A DNA stretch of 64,000 bases from Sanguibacter inulinus. Its GTDB lineage: Bacteria; Actinomycetota; Actinomycetes; Actinomycetales; Cellulomonadaceae. The first letter of the stretch is position 1. Every line of letters starts with the position of its first letter. Positions 30,457 through 39,490 of the stretch are shown piece after piece. Where the stretch lies: positions 1 through 64,000 of the forward strand of contig NZ_JACBYE010000001.1 of NCBI RefSeq assembly GCF_013415325.1, given 5' to 3'. The notes beneath the pieces are model-generated. The model did no database searches, was not told the DNA's origin, and saw nothing but the letters and a program-made list of their open reading frames with translations. The position numbers and the translations under genes were made by a program.

Positions 30457-30726
30457 CTACTTCCAGCGCGTCGACAGCCCGAAGCCACCGAGCAGGATCG
30501 CGAAGCCGACGAGGATGTTCCAGCGCCCGATCGGCGGGATCGGCAGCTGTGCGCCACCCGACGTCAGGTAGAAGATGACGACCCAGAGGATCCCGACGAC
30601 GAACATGGTCACCATGGTCGGGACGAGCCACGGAGGGTTGCCCACGCGCTCCTGCTTGACCTTGGGTGTGGAGGCCTGCTCAGACGATGTCTTCGCGACC
30701 TTCTTGCGGCGCTTCGATTCAGGCAC
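30457..30726 (-). CDS. crgA: cell division protein CrgA
   Basis: An 89-residue membrane protein of the actinobacterial divisome that links FtsZ-ring and wall-synthesis proteins. The N-terminal 25 residues are Lys-rich (SKRRKKVAKT). Two membrane helices follow (PTMVTMFVVGILWVVIFYL and ILVGFAILLGGFGLST). The GTG at 30726 is preceded by AGGAG and gives the usual length. It is divergent from the DUF881 gene. Confidence 0.93.
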   Translation of the reverse strand: MPESKRRKKVAKTSSEQASTPKVKQERVGNPPWLVPTMVTMFVVGILWVVIFYLTSGGAQLPIPPIGRWNILVGFAILLGGFGLSTRWK

Positions 30727-30819
30727 TGGAGCCGGCTCCTGTCGATGGGTCGACGACGTATTCTCGACTAGCGTAGTGGCACACAGCCCCCGCACCGCCC
30801 ACAGTGGACAGCAAGGACC

Positions 30820-31572
30820 ATGGCACCTCAGTCGCACGGCACCCGGACGCCGCTCAGAGCCACGCTCTCGGCGACCTTCGTGCTGATCCTGGCCGGTCTG
30901 CTGTTCACCGCGAACGCGCGGCTCTCCGGCGGGGAGGAGAACCGGCAGCCCGAGAACTTCGCCGAGCTGGTCCGCCAGGAGGTCGACCGCGGCGACGACC
31001 TCCTCACGGAGGTCGAAGGTCTGCGGTCTGCCGTTGACACGCTCTCAGAAGGCCTCGCGACCGAGGTCCCGGCGCTCGACCCGGCCCTCGACGTGAGCTC
31101 TGGCATCGAGGCCGGCATGACCGCCGTCACCGGAGCGGGACTGCGTGTGCAGCTCGAGGACGCGCCGACGAACCGCCCGCAGCCGCCCGAGATCGTGCCT
31201 GACGACCTGGTCGTCCACCAGCAGGACCTCGAAGGGGTCATCAACGCCCTCTGGGCGGGTGGCGCGGAGGCGATGACTCTCCAGGGCGAGCGGGTGACAG
31301 CCCTGACGGCCTTCAGGTGCGTCGGGAACGTGCTGTCGCTCCACGGCCGTGTCTACTCGCCTCCCTACGTGGTCGAGGCCGTGGGGGACCCGCAGAGGCT
31401 CCAGGCGGCGCTCGACGCCTCTGAGCCCCTCAGCATCTACAGGGAGTACGTCGCGGCAGTCGGTCTGGGGTACTCGGTCGAGACCCGAGACACCATCGAC
31501 GCCCCCGCCTACACCGGGGTCCTGACCCTCGAGCACGCCTCCGTCCCGGCCGGGACGGACGTCTACAGGTGA
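30820..31572 (+). CDS. DUF881 family secreted or anchored protein
   Basis: A 250-residue protein with an N-terminal signal anchor (TLSATFVLILAGLLFTANA, about 15-33), a coiled-coil-like segment (ELVRQEVDRGDDLLTEVEGLRSAVDTL, about 50-76) and a DUF881 domain (about 95-248: GIEAGMTAVTGAGLRVQLED, DLVVHQQDLEGVINALWAGGAEAMTLQGERV). The family is common in Gram-positives near division and wall genes; its function is unknown. It is divergent from crgA. The next gene begins 127 bp downstream. Confidence 0.88.
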   Translation: MAPQSHGTRTPLRATLSATFVLILAGLLFTANARLSGGEENRQPENFAELVRQEVDRGDDLLTEVEGLRSAVDTLSEGLATEVPALDPALDVSSGIEAGMTAVTGAGLRVQLEDAPTNRPQPPEIVPDDLVVHQQDLEGVINALWAGGAEAMTLQGERVTALTAFRCVGNVLSLHGRVYSPPYVVEAVGDPQRLQAALDASEPLSIYREYVAAVGLGYSVETRDTIDAPAYTGVLTLEHASVPAGTDVYR

Positions 31573-31698
31573 CTGTGCTCGGCAGCCGGTCTGGCCCGAC
31601 GTCGCTGCGGTCCACGACGTAGGCTCGTCCTCTGCGCGCAGCACCGATAGGCACGCACCGCGCACCCCCACCACGGCATCACCAGCGGGAGAACCGAC

Positions 31699-32334
31699 AT
31701 GACCCGAATCCTCGTCGTCGACAACTACGACTCCTTCGTCTACACGATCGTCGGCTACCTGCAGCAGCTCGGGGCCGAGACAGTGGTCGTGCGCAACGAC
31801 GCCGTGCCTCCCCTCGACGAGCGTGGCTCCTTCGACGGCGTGCTGGTCTCTCCGGGTCCGGGAACCCCGGCGGACGCCGGGCAGAGCCTCCAGGTGATCC
31901 GCGACTGCGCGAGCACAGGTACCCCGATGCTCGGTGTCTGCCTCGGCCACCAGGCCCTCGGTGAGGCCTTCGGAGCGACGGTCACCCACGCGCCCGAGCT
32001 CATGCACGGCAAGACGAGCGTCGTCGAGCACCGTGACGGGGGAGTGCTGGCAGGCCTGCCGCACCCCTTCACCGCGACGCGCTACCACTCCCTCGCCGTC
32101 GTCACCGGCACCGTGCCTGACGAGCTCGAGGTCACCGCGGAGGTCGACGGCGCGCACGGCACGATCATCATGGGGCTGGCGCACCGCGAGCTGCCGCTCC
32201 ACGGCGTCCAGTTCCACCCTGAGTCTGTGCTCACCGAGGGCGGCCACAGGCTGCTCGCGAACTGGCTCGAGATCTGCGGGTCCACGGACGCCGTCGAGCG
32301 CGCTGAGGGGCTCGCGCCGCTCCTGCACCGCTGA
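31699..32334 (+). CDS. class I glutamine amidotransferase (anthranilate/aminodeoxychorismate synthase component II)
   Basis: A 211-residue TrpG/PabA-type amidotransferase that supplies ammonia from glutamine to a synthase subunit. The catalytic triad is visible: C81 in GVCLGHQ and H173/E175 in VQFHPES; the oxyanion region is SPGPGTP (51-57). In this genomic position (next to pknB) it is usually named pabA, but the partner subunit is not in the window, so the pathway (folate or tryptophan) is not fixed. The terminator at 32415-32447 is shared with convergent pknB. Confidence 0.9.
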   Translation: MTRILVVDNYDSFVYTIVGYLQQLGAETVVVRNDAVPPLDERGSFDGVLVSPGPGTPADAGQSLQVIRDCASTGTPMLGVCLGHQALGEAFGATVTHAPELMHGKTSVVEHRDGGVLAGLPHPFTATRYHSLAVVTGTVPDELEVTAEVDGAHGTIIMGLAHRELPLHGVQFHPESVLTEGGHRLLANWLEICGSTDAVERAEGLAPLLHR

Positions 32335-32414
32335 GCCTCGGTGCCGGGCTGACCAGTCCACCCGGCATCTCTCCGCACGACGGAGGCCGCATCTCTCGTG
32401 GCGCTCCCGACGAC

Positions 32415-32447
32415 GAAGGCCGCCCCCCGCAGCGGGGAGCGGCCTTC
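32415..32447. terminator. bidirectional terminator between amidotransferase and pknB genes
   Basis: GAAGGCCGC (32415-32423) pairs with GCGGCCTTC (32439-32447), with an inner CCCC/GGGG extension around GCAGC. It sits between convergent genes. Confidence 0.8.
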
Positions 32448-32473
32448 ATCGTTTCAGCAGTGCGGGATGGTCG

Positions 32474-34531
32474 TCAGTCGTCGCCCTTGCCCGGCTTCCC
32501 GGAGCTGTTGCCGCTGTTGCCGGGGCTCGCACCCGCGGACGCGTCGTCCGACGGGTCGTCGCTCGGGTCTGCCGAGGGCTCAGGCTCGAAGGTCAGCACG
32601 ACCACAGACCCGGGCTCGACCTCGGTCCCGCCGGCAGGGTTGCTCGAGACCACGCGACCGGTCGGGCTGGGGAGCGTCCCTGGAGCGAGCTGCACGCCGA
32701 GTCCAGCATCGCCGAGCGCCTTCTGGGCGTCCGCAAAGGTCATGCCGACGAGGTTGGCGGGCACCGTGGCGACCGGGATCGCCTCGGCGATCGCGACGTC
32801 GATGCGCTGTCCCTGGTTCACAGACCCGGGGTTGGGCGACTGCGACACGACCCGGCCGGCCTCGACGTCGTTGGTCGGTGTGTTGGTGAAGCTGCCGATC
32901 AGACCGAGGTCGCTCAGCGCCTGGGCGGCCTCAGCCTGGGTCAGCCCTGCGAGGTCTGGCAGGTCGACCTGGCCGGAGGCCACGTAGAGCCTGACCTCGT
33001 CGCCCTTCTTGGCAGCCGTCCCGGCGACGGGCTCGGTGCGGGTGACGGAGTCACGGGCGATCTTCGGGCTCGACTCAGACGTGATGCCGACAGCGACGAC
33101 GAGCCCCTCGGCCTCGATGGCCTCGGTCGCCTGCGCCTGGGTGAAGCCCGTGACGTCGGGGACCTTCGTGTCTTCAGGGCCCGTCGAGGTCCAGACCTGG
33201 ACAGCCGTGGTGACGGGAACAGAGTCGCCGACCGCCGGGTCGCTGCGGATGAACAGCCCCGGTGCGACGTCGTTGTTCACCTCTTCGAAGAACTCGGGCG
33301 GTTCTGTGAACCCGGCGTCGGTGAGCGCTGCGGTGATCTGCTCGCGCGACATGTCGGTGAGGACAGGCACGTTGGCCTGGTCGACAGGGGGAGTCGAGTC
33401 GCGGTCGAGGAGCAGCATGGCCGCGATGGCTGCGACAGCCAGCACGGCGATGACGACGAGGGTCCAGAGCAGCGCGCGGTGCTTGGGCTTCTCCTCGTCC
33501 TCCTCCGTCGCGAGCTCGGCGAGCGGGTCGGCCGTCGTGACGGGAGCGAAGGCCGGCGCGACCTTGGTCGCGTCGTCGGTCACCGAGCTGAAGATCTCCG
33601 TAGCGCCCTCGGCCGGTCCTGTCGCGGCGGATGCTGCGACGACGGCACCGAGAGATCCGGCAGCCAACGCTCCGCCGCGGATGGCGGCCTCGAGGTCAGA
33701 GCGGAACTCCGCCGCGCTGCCGTAGCGGGCTGTGCGCTCCTTGGCCAGGGCCTTGAGCGTCACGCGGTCGAGGGTCTCGGGGACGTCGGAGGCGATGCTG
33801 CTCGGGCTGACCGGAGCCTCACGGACGTGCTGGTACGCGACGGACACGGGGGAGTCGCCGGTGAACGGCGGGCGCCCGGTGAGGAGCTCGAAGAGCAGGC
33901 AGCCCGTCGAGTAGAGGTCGCTGCGTGCGTCGACGCTCTCACCGCGAGCCTGCTCGGGGGAGAGGTACTGCGCGGTCCCGATGACGGCCTGCGTCTGCGT
34001 CATGGTCGCGGCGGAGTCGGCGAGGGCTCGGGCGATGCCGAAGTCCATCACCTTGATCGCGCCCGTGGGCGTGAGCATGACGTTCGCGGGCTTGATGTCC
34101 CGGTGCACGATCCCGGCGTGGTGGGAGTACTCGAGGGCCGAGAGGACGCCCGAGGTGATCTCGACGGCCTCCTCGATCGGCACGGCGTTGCCGTCCTGGA
34201 GGATGTCGCGGACCGTGTGGCCCTCGACGTACTCCATGACGATGAAGGGCACGTGCGAGACGGCACCGCTCGGCTCGGTGAAGGTGTCTTCACCGGTGTC
34301 GTAGACGGCGACGATCGCCGGGTGGTTCAGCGCGGCAGCGGACTGCGCCTCGCGGCGGAACCTCGCCTGGAAGGACGGGTCGCGCGCGAGGTCGGAGCGC
34401 AGGATCTTGATCGCCACGGTCCGCCCGAGACGGTTGTCGTGACCGATGTGGACCTCGGCCATACCACCGCGGCCGATGAGCTCACCGACCTCGTAACGGC
34501 CCGCAAGGGTGCGGGGTGCCTCGTCAACCAC
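32474..34531 (-). CDS. pknB: Ser/Thr protein kinase with PASTA domains (PknB)
   Basis: A 685-residue transmembrane kinase sensing cell-wall precursors. The cytoplasmic kinase domain (about 13-290) has K42 (VAIKIL), HRDIKPAN (D145), DFG and GTAQYLSPEQARG. One membrane helix follows (TLVVIAVLAVAAIAAMLLL, about 350-370), then four extracellular PASTA repeats and a Ser/Asp-rich tail. The GTG start overlaps the pknA stop by 1 bp. It is the last gene of the fhaA-pknB operon, and its targets probably include wall-synthesis proteins encoded beside it. Confidence 0.97.
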   Translation of the reverse strand: MVDEAPRTLAGRYEVGELIGRGGMAEVHIGHDNRLGRTVAIKILRSDLARDPSFQARFRREAQSAAALNHPAIVAVYDTGEDTFTEPSGAVSHVPFIVMEYVEGHTVRDILQDGNAVPIEEAVEITSGVLSALEYSHHAGIVHRDIKPANVMLTPTGAIKVMDFGIARALADSAATMTQTQAVIGTAQYLSPEQARGESVDARSDLYSTGCLLFELLTGRPPFTGDSPVSVAYQHVREAPVSPSSIASDVPETLDRVTLKALAKERTARYGSAAEFRSDLEAAIRGGALAAGSLGAVVAASAATGPAEGATEIFSSVTDDATKVAPAFAPVTTADPLAELATEEDEEKPKHRALLWTLVVIAVLAVAAIAAMLLLDRDSTPPVDQANVPVLTDMSREQITAALTDAGFTEPPEFFEEVNNDVAPGLFIRSDPAVGDSVPVTTAVQVWTSTGPEDTKVPDVTGFTQAQATEAIEAEGLVVAVGITSESSPKIARDSVTRTEPVAGTAAKKGDEVRLYVASGQVDLPDLAGLTQAEAAQALSDLGLIGSFTNTPTNDVEAGRVVSQSPNPGSVNQGQRIDVAIAEAIPVATVPANLVGMTFADAQKALGDAGLGVQLAPGTLPSPTGRVVSSNPAGGTEVEPGSVVVLTFEPEPSADPSDDPSDDASAGASPGNSGNSSGKPGKGDD

Positions 34532-36492
34532 TACGTGTCCTTAGGTGTCGTTGGGGATGCTGCGCCGTGGCTCTGCGAGCCCTGCGCTTCGACGATCATG
34601 GCATCTGGGCCGGTCCAGCCGGTCGATTCTACCGAGATCGTTCCTGAGAGGTGACCAGACCCTGGTGCCTCACCAGAGGCTGAGGAGTCGAGCAGCGCCT
34701 TGGCCAGCGTCGCCGTGAGGACGACGACGAGGACGAGGACCAGCGCGAGCGTCGGCCAGCCGACCGACCTGATGGTGTCCAGGAGACCTGCGACCCCGCT
34801 CCGTCGTGCCCCGCCGCGACGGCGAGAGGAGGATGCCTGGCGACCAGTCGCGGGACGGGTCGTCGAGCTGCGGGCTGGCGCGCTCCGGTTCGCAGAGCTG
34901 CGTGTGGTGGATCGCGGGGATCGCGCCGTCGACGACCCCGGTGCGCGCGGGGTACCCGCGACCGGCGTCGTGCGCGACCGCGCGGTCGTCCCCGGCGGTG
35001 GCACGCGCCGTCGGACAGATCCCGTCGGCTCCGAGGCAGACGTCGCCGAGGTGCCGGCAAGTCTGCCGTCGGACGAGCCCGGTCGGTCCGACGGGCTCGT
35101 GCGGCTCGCGGTCTTCACGGCGTCCCAGGTGGGTGCGACAGGTTCCCACTGCTGGGTCTGCTGGGCGTCCTGGTGCGGAGCAGGGGGCGGAGGGACGTCG
35201 CGCACGCTGGACGTCTCGGAGCGGGCCGGGGCCGCCGGAGCGGTGGTGCTGACCGGTGCTGGAGGCGGTGTCGGCTCGGCGTGGCGCGACGGGGGAGCTG
35301 CGGCAGGTGAGGCTGAGGGTTCGCTCGTGCCGGGCTCGGCCTGGGACGGGGCAGGCGGGACCGGCGGCACCGCTGGCGCGGAGCGCGTCTCGGTCCGTGC
35401 CTCGTCCTGGACGTCCGGTCGGTCGGTCGGCGGCAGCATCCGGCGTCCGACAGGAGCCTGCTCAGCACGCTCGTGCTGAGTGCCTGGCGATACCGGCGCG
35501 GCCGGGGTCTCTGGCTCGCGGACGTCCGGCAGCGGCACCGCGGCAGCGGAGGGGGTGCTCTCGGCTGCGGCCGGAGCGGTCACCGGCACCCCAGCCGTCG
35601 GAGGAGCCTCTCGGTGGACCACGGGTGCGGCAGGCTCACGACGACGCCGGCCGTTGCCCCAGGGGTCGGCGGCGATCTCGTCGGCGAGCAGGTCGAAGGT
35701 CCGCGCCAGGATCGCCCCGCTGCGCGGCCTGTCGAGCGGGTCCTTGGCGAGCATGCGCATGACGAGGTCTGCGAGCCCCGAGTGCACCGTCGACGGCAGC
35801 GGGGGCACCGCCTCGTTGACCTGCGCGACAGCGATGTCCACGGGAGTGGCTCCCGTGAAGGGCCGGTTCCCGACGATCGACTCGTAGGCCACGATCCCGA
35901 GGGCGTAGATGTCGGACGCACCCGTCGCGGCCTTGCCGATCGCCTGCTCGGGTGACAGGTACTGAGCCGTGCCCATGACCATGCCGGCGGCCGTCATGGG
36001 GATCTGGTTCGACGCGAGGGAGACCCCGAAGTCGGTGATCTTCACCTCGCCGGAGCGTTCCAGCAGGATGTTGCCGGGCTTCACGTCGCGGTGGACCACC
36101 CCGGCGACGTGGGCAGCGTGCAGCGCCCGCGCCGTCTGCGACAAGATCGACAGCAGGCGGAGGACGGGCAGCACAGGCTCGCGCTCGAGGAGGTCGGACA
36201 TGGGCTCGCCGTGGACGAGCTCCATGACGAGGTACCCCGAGCCCTGCTGCTCGCCGTAGTCGTACAGCTGGGCGATGTTGGAGTGCGACAGGGCCGCGCT
36301 GTTGCGGGCCTCGGTCCGCAGGCGGTCGAGGAAGTCGGAGTTGCCCGCGAACTCTTCGCGCAGCACCTTGACCGCGACGTCGCGCGCGAGCGACTCGTCG
36401 TGGGCGACCCACACCTCGCCCATGCCGCCGACGGCGATCTGCCGGACGAGGCGGTACCTGCCGCCGAGCGCCATCTGCGCCTCGGGCTTCAT
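34531..36492 (-). CDS. pknA: Ser/Thr protein kinase PknA-like
   Basis: A 653-residue kinase. The catalytic domain (about 12-275) has K42 (VAVKVL), HRDVKPGN (D136), DFG and GTAQYLSPEQAIG. A very long Pro/Ala/Ser/Thr/Arg-rich linker (about 285-595) leads to one membrane helix (TLALVLVLVVVLTATLAKALL) and a short outside tail without PASTA repeats. The linker is far longer than in mycobacterial PknA. The ATG at 36492 overlaps the pbpA stop by 4 bp. It acts with PknB in growth and division signalling. Confidence 0.95.
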   Translation of the reverse strand: MKPEAQMALGGRYRLVRQIAVGGMGEVWVAHDESLARDVAVKVLREEFAGNSDFLDRLRTEARNSAALSHSNIAQLYDYGEQQGSGYLVMELVHGEPMSDLLEREPVLPVLRLLSILSQTARALHAAHVAGVVHRDVKPGNILLERSGEVKITDFGVSLASNQIPMTAAGMVMGTAQYLSPEQAIGKAATGASDIYALGIVAYESIVGNRPFTGATPVDIAVAQVNEAVPPLPSTVHSGLADLVMRMLAKDPLDRPRSGAILARTFDLLADEIAADPWGNGRRRREPAAPVVHREAPPTAGVPVTAPAAAESTPSAAAVPLPDVREPETPAAPVSPGTQHERAEQAPVGRRMLPPTDRPDVQDEARTETRSAPAVPPVPPAPSQAEPGTSEPSASPAAAPPSRHAEPTPPPAPVSTTAPAAPARSETSSVRDVPPPPAPHQDAQQTQQWEPVAPTWDAVKTASRTSPSDRPGSSDGRLAGTSATSASEPTGSVRRRVPPPGTTARSRTTPVAGTPRAPGSSTARSPRSTTRSSANRSAPARSSTTRPATGRQASSSRRRGGARRSGVAGLLDTIRSVGWPTLALVLVLVVVLTATLAKALLDSSASGEAPGSGHLSGTISVESTGWTGPDAMIVEAQGSQSHGAASPTTPKDT

Positions 36493-37958
36493 CGGTTGAT
36501 CACCGCTTCCATGACTGCTCGGGCGATGGGGGCCGCGACACGGCCACCGGTCGCCTCGTTGCCGGCGTCTCCGCCGTTCTCGACGATCACCGCGACGGCC
36601 ACCTGCGGGTCGTCGGCCGGCGCGAAGGAGGTGAACCACGCATGAGGCGCAGCGTCGGCCGTGGTCTCGGCCGTGCCGGACTTCCCAGCGACCTGCACGC
36701 CCGAGATCTGCGCAGAGGTCCCGGTGCCGTCCTGGACGACACCGATCATCATGTCGCGCAGGGTGTCGGCGGTCTCGCGGGAGATCGGCGTGCCGATCTC
36801 CTCGGGGTCGGTCTCGACCGCGACCGTGAGGTCGGGCGTCCGCACACGGTCGATCATGTACGGCTGCATGAGGGTGCCGCCGTTGGCGATCGCGGCAGAG
36901 ATCATCGCGACCTGCATCGGGGTCACCTTCACGTCGTACTGGCCGATCGCGGACAGCGCGGTCTTCGCGGAGTCGATGGTCGCCCCGTCGACCTCGAGCG
37001 GGAACTGGCTGTTCGTCACCTGGAGCGGGATCGACATCCGCGAGTCGAAGCCGAAGGCCTTGGCCTGCTCGTCGAGGGCCTCGGGACCCAGGTCGATCCC
37101 GAGCTGCGCGAAGGCTGTGTTGCACGAGGTGCGCAGCGCGTCGGCGAGGGTCGTGGTGCCCGTGGGGGAGCAGGACTCGCCGCCGAAGTTGTTGAGGACG
37201 CTGCTCGACTGCGGCAGCTGGAGCTGGTCGGGCGCAGGGATCTGCTGGTCCGGGGTGACGGCACCTCCCTCGAGGGCAGCCGCCGCCGTGACCAGCTTGA
37301 AGGTCGAGCCGGGCGGGTAGGTGCGGCCGGCGATCGCCCGGTTGTCGAGGGGGCGTGCGCTGTCGTCGGCGAGGGCCTGGAAGGCGGCGCTCGCGTCGGC
37401 GGACGAGTGCGAGGCGACGAGGTTGGGGTCGAAGGCGGGCTTCGAGACCATCGCGAGGACGGCACCGGTCTTCGGGTCGAGCGCCACGACGGCGCCGCGC
37501 TGGTCGCCGAGGGCGTCCCACGCAGCCTGCTGCACCACGGGGTCGATGGTGAGCTCGACCGACGAGCCCTGCGGCGTCCCGCCGGAGATCAGGTTGCGGA
37601 ACCTGTCCCACCACAGCGAGTCGGAGGTGCCGACGAGGTACTCGTTGGCGGCCCGCTCCATGCCCGTCGACTGGAACCTGAACGAGTAGTAACCCGTGAC
37701 GGCCGAGTACAGCTCAGGCTCGGCGTACACGCGCTGGTACATGAAGGCGTCGTCGACGGGGACCGACTCGGCGATCGTCTGGCCGCCGGCGATGATCGGC
37801 CCGCGCTGGATGCTCAGGTCTCGGTAGAGCGAGCGGGAGTTGCGGCCGTCGGCGTTGAGCGTCGGCGCCTGGGCGACCTGGATCCACGTCGAGGCGACCA
37901 TGAGCACGAGGAACAGGGCGAGGGCGACGACGGCGACGCGCCGGATGGGGACGTTCAT
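36489..37958 (-). CDS. pbpA: class B penicillin-binding protein (PbpA)
   Basis: A 489-residue peptidoglycan transpeptidase anchored by an N-terminal helix (VAVVALALFLVLMVASTW, 8-25). The penicillin-binding motifs are S218-TFK, SCN (278-280) and KSGTAE. It partners the adjacent RodA/FtsW polymerase. It starts with ATG overlapping the rodA stop (ATGA) and ends overlapping pknA, so translation is coupled on both sides. Confidence 0.96.
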   Translation of the reverse strand: MNVPIRRVAVVALALFLVLMVASTWIQVAQAPTLNADGRNSRSLYRDLSIQRGPIIAGGQTIAESVPVDDAFMYQRVYAEPELYSAVTGYYSFRFQSTGMERAANEYLVGTSDSLWWDRFRNLISGGTPQGSSVELTIDPVVQQAAWDALGDQRGAVVALDPKTGAVLAMVSKPAFDPNLVASHSSADASAAFQALADDSARPLDNRAIAGRTYPPGSTFKLVTAAAALEGGAVTPDQQIPAPDQLQLPQSSSVLNNFGGESCSPTGTTTLADALRTSCNTAFAQLGIDLGPEALDEQAKAFGFDSRMSIPLQVTNSQFPLEVDGATIDSAKTALSAIGQYDVKVTPMQVAMISAAIANGGTLMQPYMIDRVRTPDLTVAVETDPEEIGTPISRETADTLRDMMIGVVQDGTGTSAQISGVQVAGKSGTAETTADAAPHAWFTSFAPADDPQVAVAVIVENGGDAGNEATGGRVAAPIARAVMEAVINR

Positions 37959-39490
37959 CGGGGAGGCTCCGGCACGATCTGGGTCTGGTCGTCGTCCCCG
38001 GGGCGGACGATCTGGGTGTCGTCGTCACGGGAGACGGCGGCAGCCTGCGAGGTCGTCGAGCCGTGCGCGCCTGCGGTGTCCCGCGAGGCCGCAGCAGGTG
38101 CGGGCTCGAGGGTCGGCTTCGGCTCGGCTCGGGGCGTACCGCGCAGGGGCAGCGGCGTCGGACGCCGCGAGTTGTCGCTGATCCGCACGAGCAGGGCCAC
38201 GATCAGCCAGTTCGCGAGGAGCGACGACCCGCCGTAGGCCAAGAAGGGCATGGTCAGGCCCGTGAGGGGGATGACGCGGGTGATCCCGCCGATGACGACG
38301 AAGCACTGCCACGCGACGACGAAGGCGAGACCGCTCGCGAGCAGCTTGCCGAAGCCGTCACGGGTGCCGATCGCGATGCGCATGCCGCGCTGCACGAGCA
38401 GCGTGTACATCGCGAGGATGGCGAGCACGCCGGTGAGGCCCAGCTCCTCACCGAGGGCCGCGAAGATGAAGTCGGACGAGGCGTACGGCACGATGTCTGG
38501 TCGTCCCGCGCCCCACCCGGTCCCCATGAGACCGCCGTTGGCCATGCCGAACAGGCCCTGGACGATCTGGTACGACCCGCCGAAGTCCCGGTCGTAGATG
38601 TCCGCGTCGAAGGCGTTGAGCCACGCGTCGAACCGGCCGGCGACGTGGGGGAGCGAGGAGGCTGCAGCGGCTGCACCGACGCCGACCAGCACCAGACCGA
38701 TGAGGACCCAGCTGACACGTTCGGTCGCGATGTAGATCATCGCGACGAAGAGGCCGAAGAAGAGCAGCGAGGTGCCGAGGTCCTTCTCGAAGACGAGCAC
38801 GAGGATCGACACGAGCCACACGACGATGATCGGACCGAGGTCGCGCGAGCGTGGCAGCTGGAGGCCGAAGACCTTCTTGCCCGCGAGTGTCAGCGTGTCC
38901 CGGTTGGACACCAGGTACCCCGCGAAGAACACCGCGAAGGCGATCTTGGCGAACTCTGCGGGCTGGAGGGTGAAGGGGCCCAGGCCCACCCACACGCGTG
39001 AGCCGTTGATCTGCTTGCCGATCCCCGGGAGCAGCGGCAGCAGGATGAGCACCAGGCCGACGACCATGGCCGTGTAGGTGTTGCGGCGCAGCGTGCGGTG
39101 GTCCTTGAGGACGAAGAGCAGCGCGACAGCGCCGCCGACACCCACGGCGGTCCAGCCGAGCTGGCGCGTCGCGAGCTCGCTCGTGGCTCCCTTGAGCTGC
39201 TGCCCGAGGTCCAGCCTGTGGATCATCGCGAGGCCGAGGCCGTTGAGCGCGACGGCGATCGGCACGAGGGTCGGGTCTGCGTAGGGGGCACGCCAGCGGA
39301 CGACGAGGTGCAGGGCGAGGCTCAGGCCCGTCATGCCGAGCATGAGCATGTAGAAGTTCGCCGGGAGGGTCCCCTCCATGACGAGGCTGACGATCGCGTA
39401 GGCGCTGATGCCGATCGCGAGGGCGAGGACGAGCAGGCCGAACTCGCTGGCTCGACCGCTGCGGACCCGACCAGGTTCGACCGTGGCCAT
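37955..39490 (-). CDS. rodA: FtsW/RodA/SpoVE family peptidoglycan glycosyltransferase
   Basis: A 511-residue SEDS protein with ten or more membrane helices, polymerising lipid II with its cognate PBP. Family motifs include GLGPFTLQPAEFAKIAF, FEKDLGTSLLFFGLF and the late TGLTMPFLAYGGSSL. The C-terminal 65 residues are hydrophilic with two DDxTQIV repeats (DDDTQIVRP, DDQTQIVPE), likely phosphothreonine sites for FHA or kinase proteins of this operon. The ATG overlaps the pstP stop by 1 bp. Confidence 0.95.
   Translation of the reverse strand: MATVEPGRVRSGRASEFGLLVLALAIGISAYAIVSLVMEGTLPANFYMLMLGMTGLSLALHLVVRWRAPYADPTLVPIAVALNGLGLAMIHRLDLGQQLKGATSELATRQLGWTAVGVGGAVALLFVLKDHRTLRRNTYTAMVVGLVLILLPLLPGIGKQINGSRVWVGLGPFTLQPAEFAKIAFAVFFAGYLVSNRDTLTLAGKKVFGLQLPRSRDLGPIIVVWLVSILVLVFEKDLGTSLLFFGLFVAMIYIATERVSWVLIGLVLVGVGAAAAASSLPHVAGRFDAWLNAFDADIYDRDFGGSYQIVQGLFGMANGGLMGTGWGAGRPDIVPYASSDFIFAALGEELGLTGVLAILAMYTLLVQRGMRIAIGTRDGFGKLLASGLAFVVAWQCFVVIGGITRVIPLTGLTMPFLAYGGSSLLANWLIVALLVRISDNSRRPTPLPLRGTPRAEPKPTLEPAPAAASRDTAGAHGSTTSQAAAVSRDDDTQIVRPGDDDQTQIVPEPPR

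Noticed and set aside
31934..34654. Plus-strand open frame of about 900 codons opposite pknB
   Set aside because: Low-complexity Arg/Gly/Val product antisense to a clear PASTA kinase.
36493..37614. Upstream extension of the pknA reading frame through pbpA
   Set aside because: The extension reads pbpA out of frame; pknA starts at its ATG (36492), overlapping the pbpA stop.
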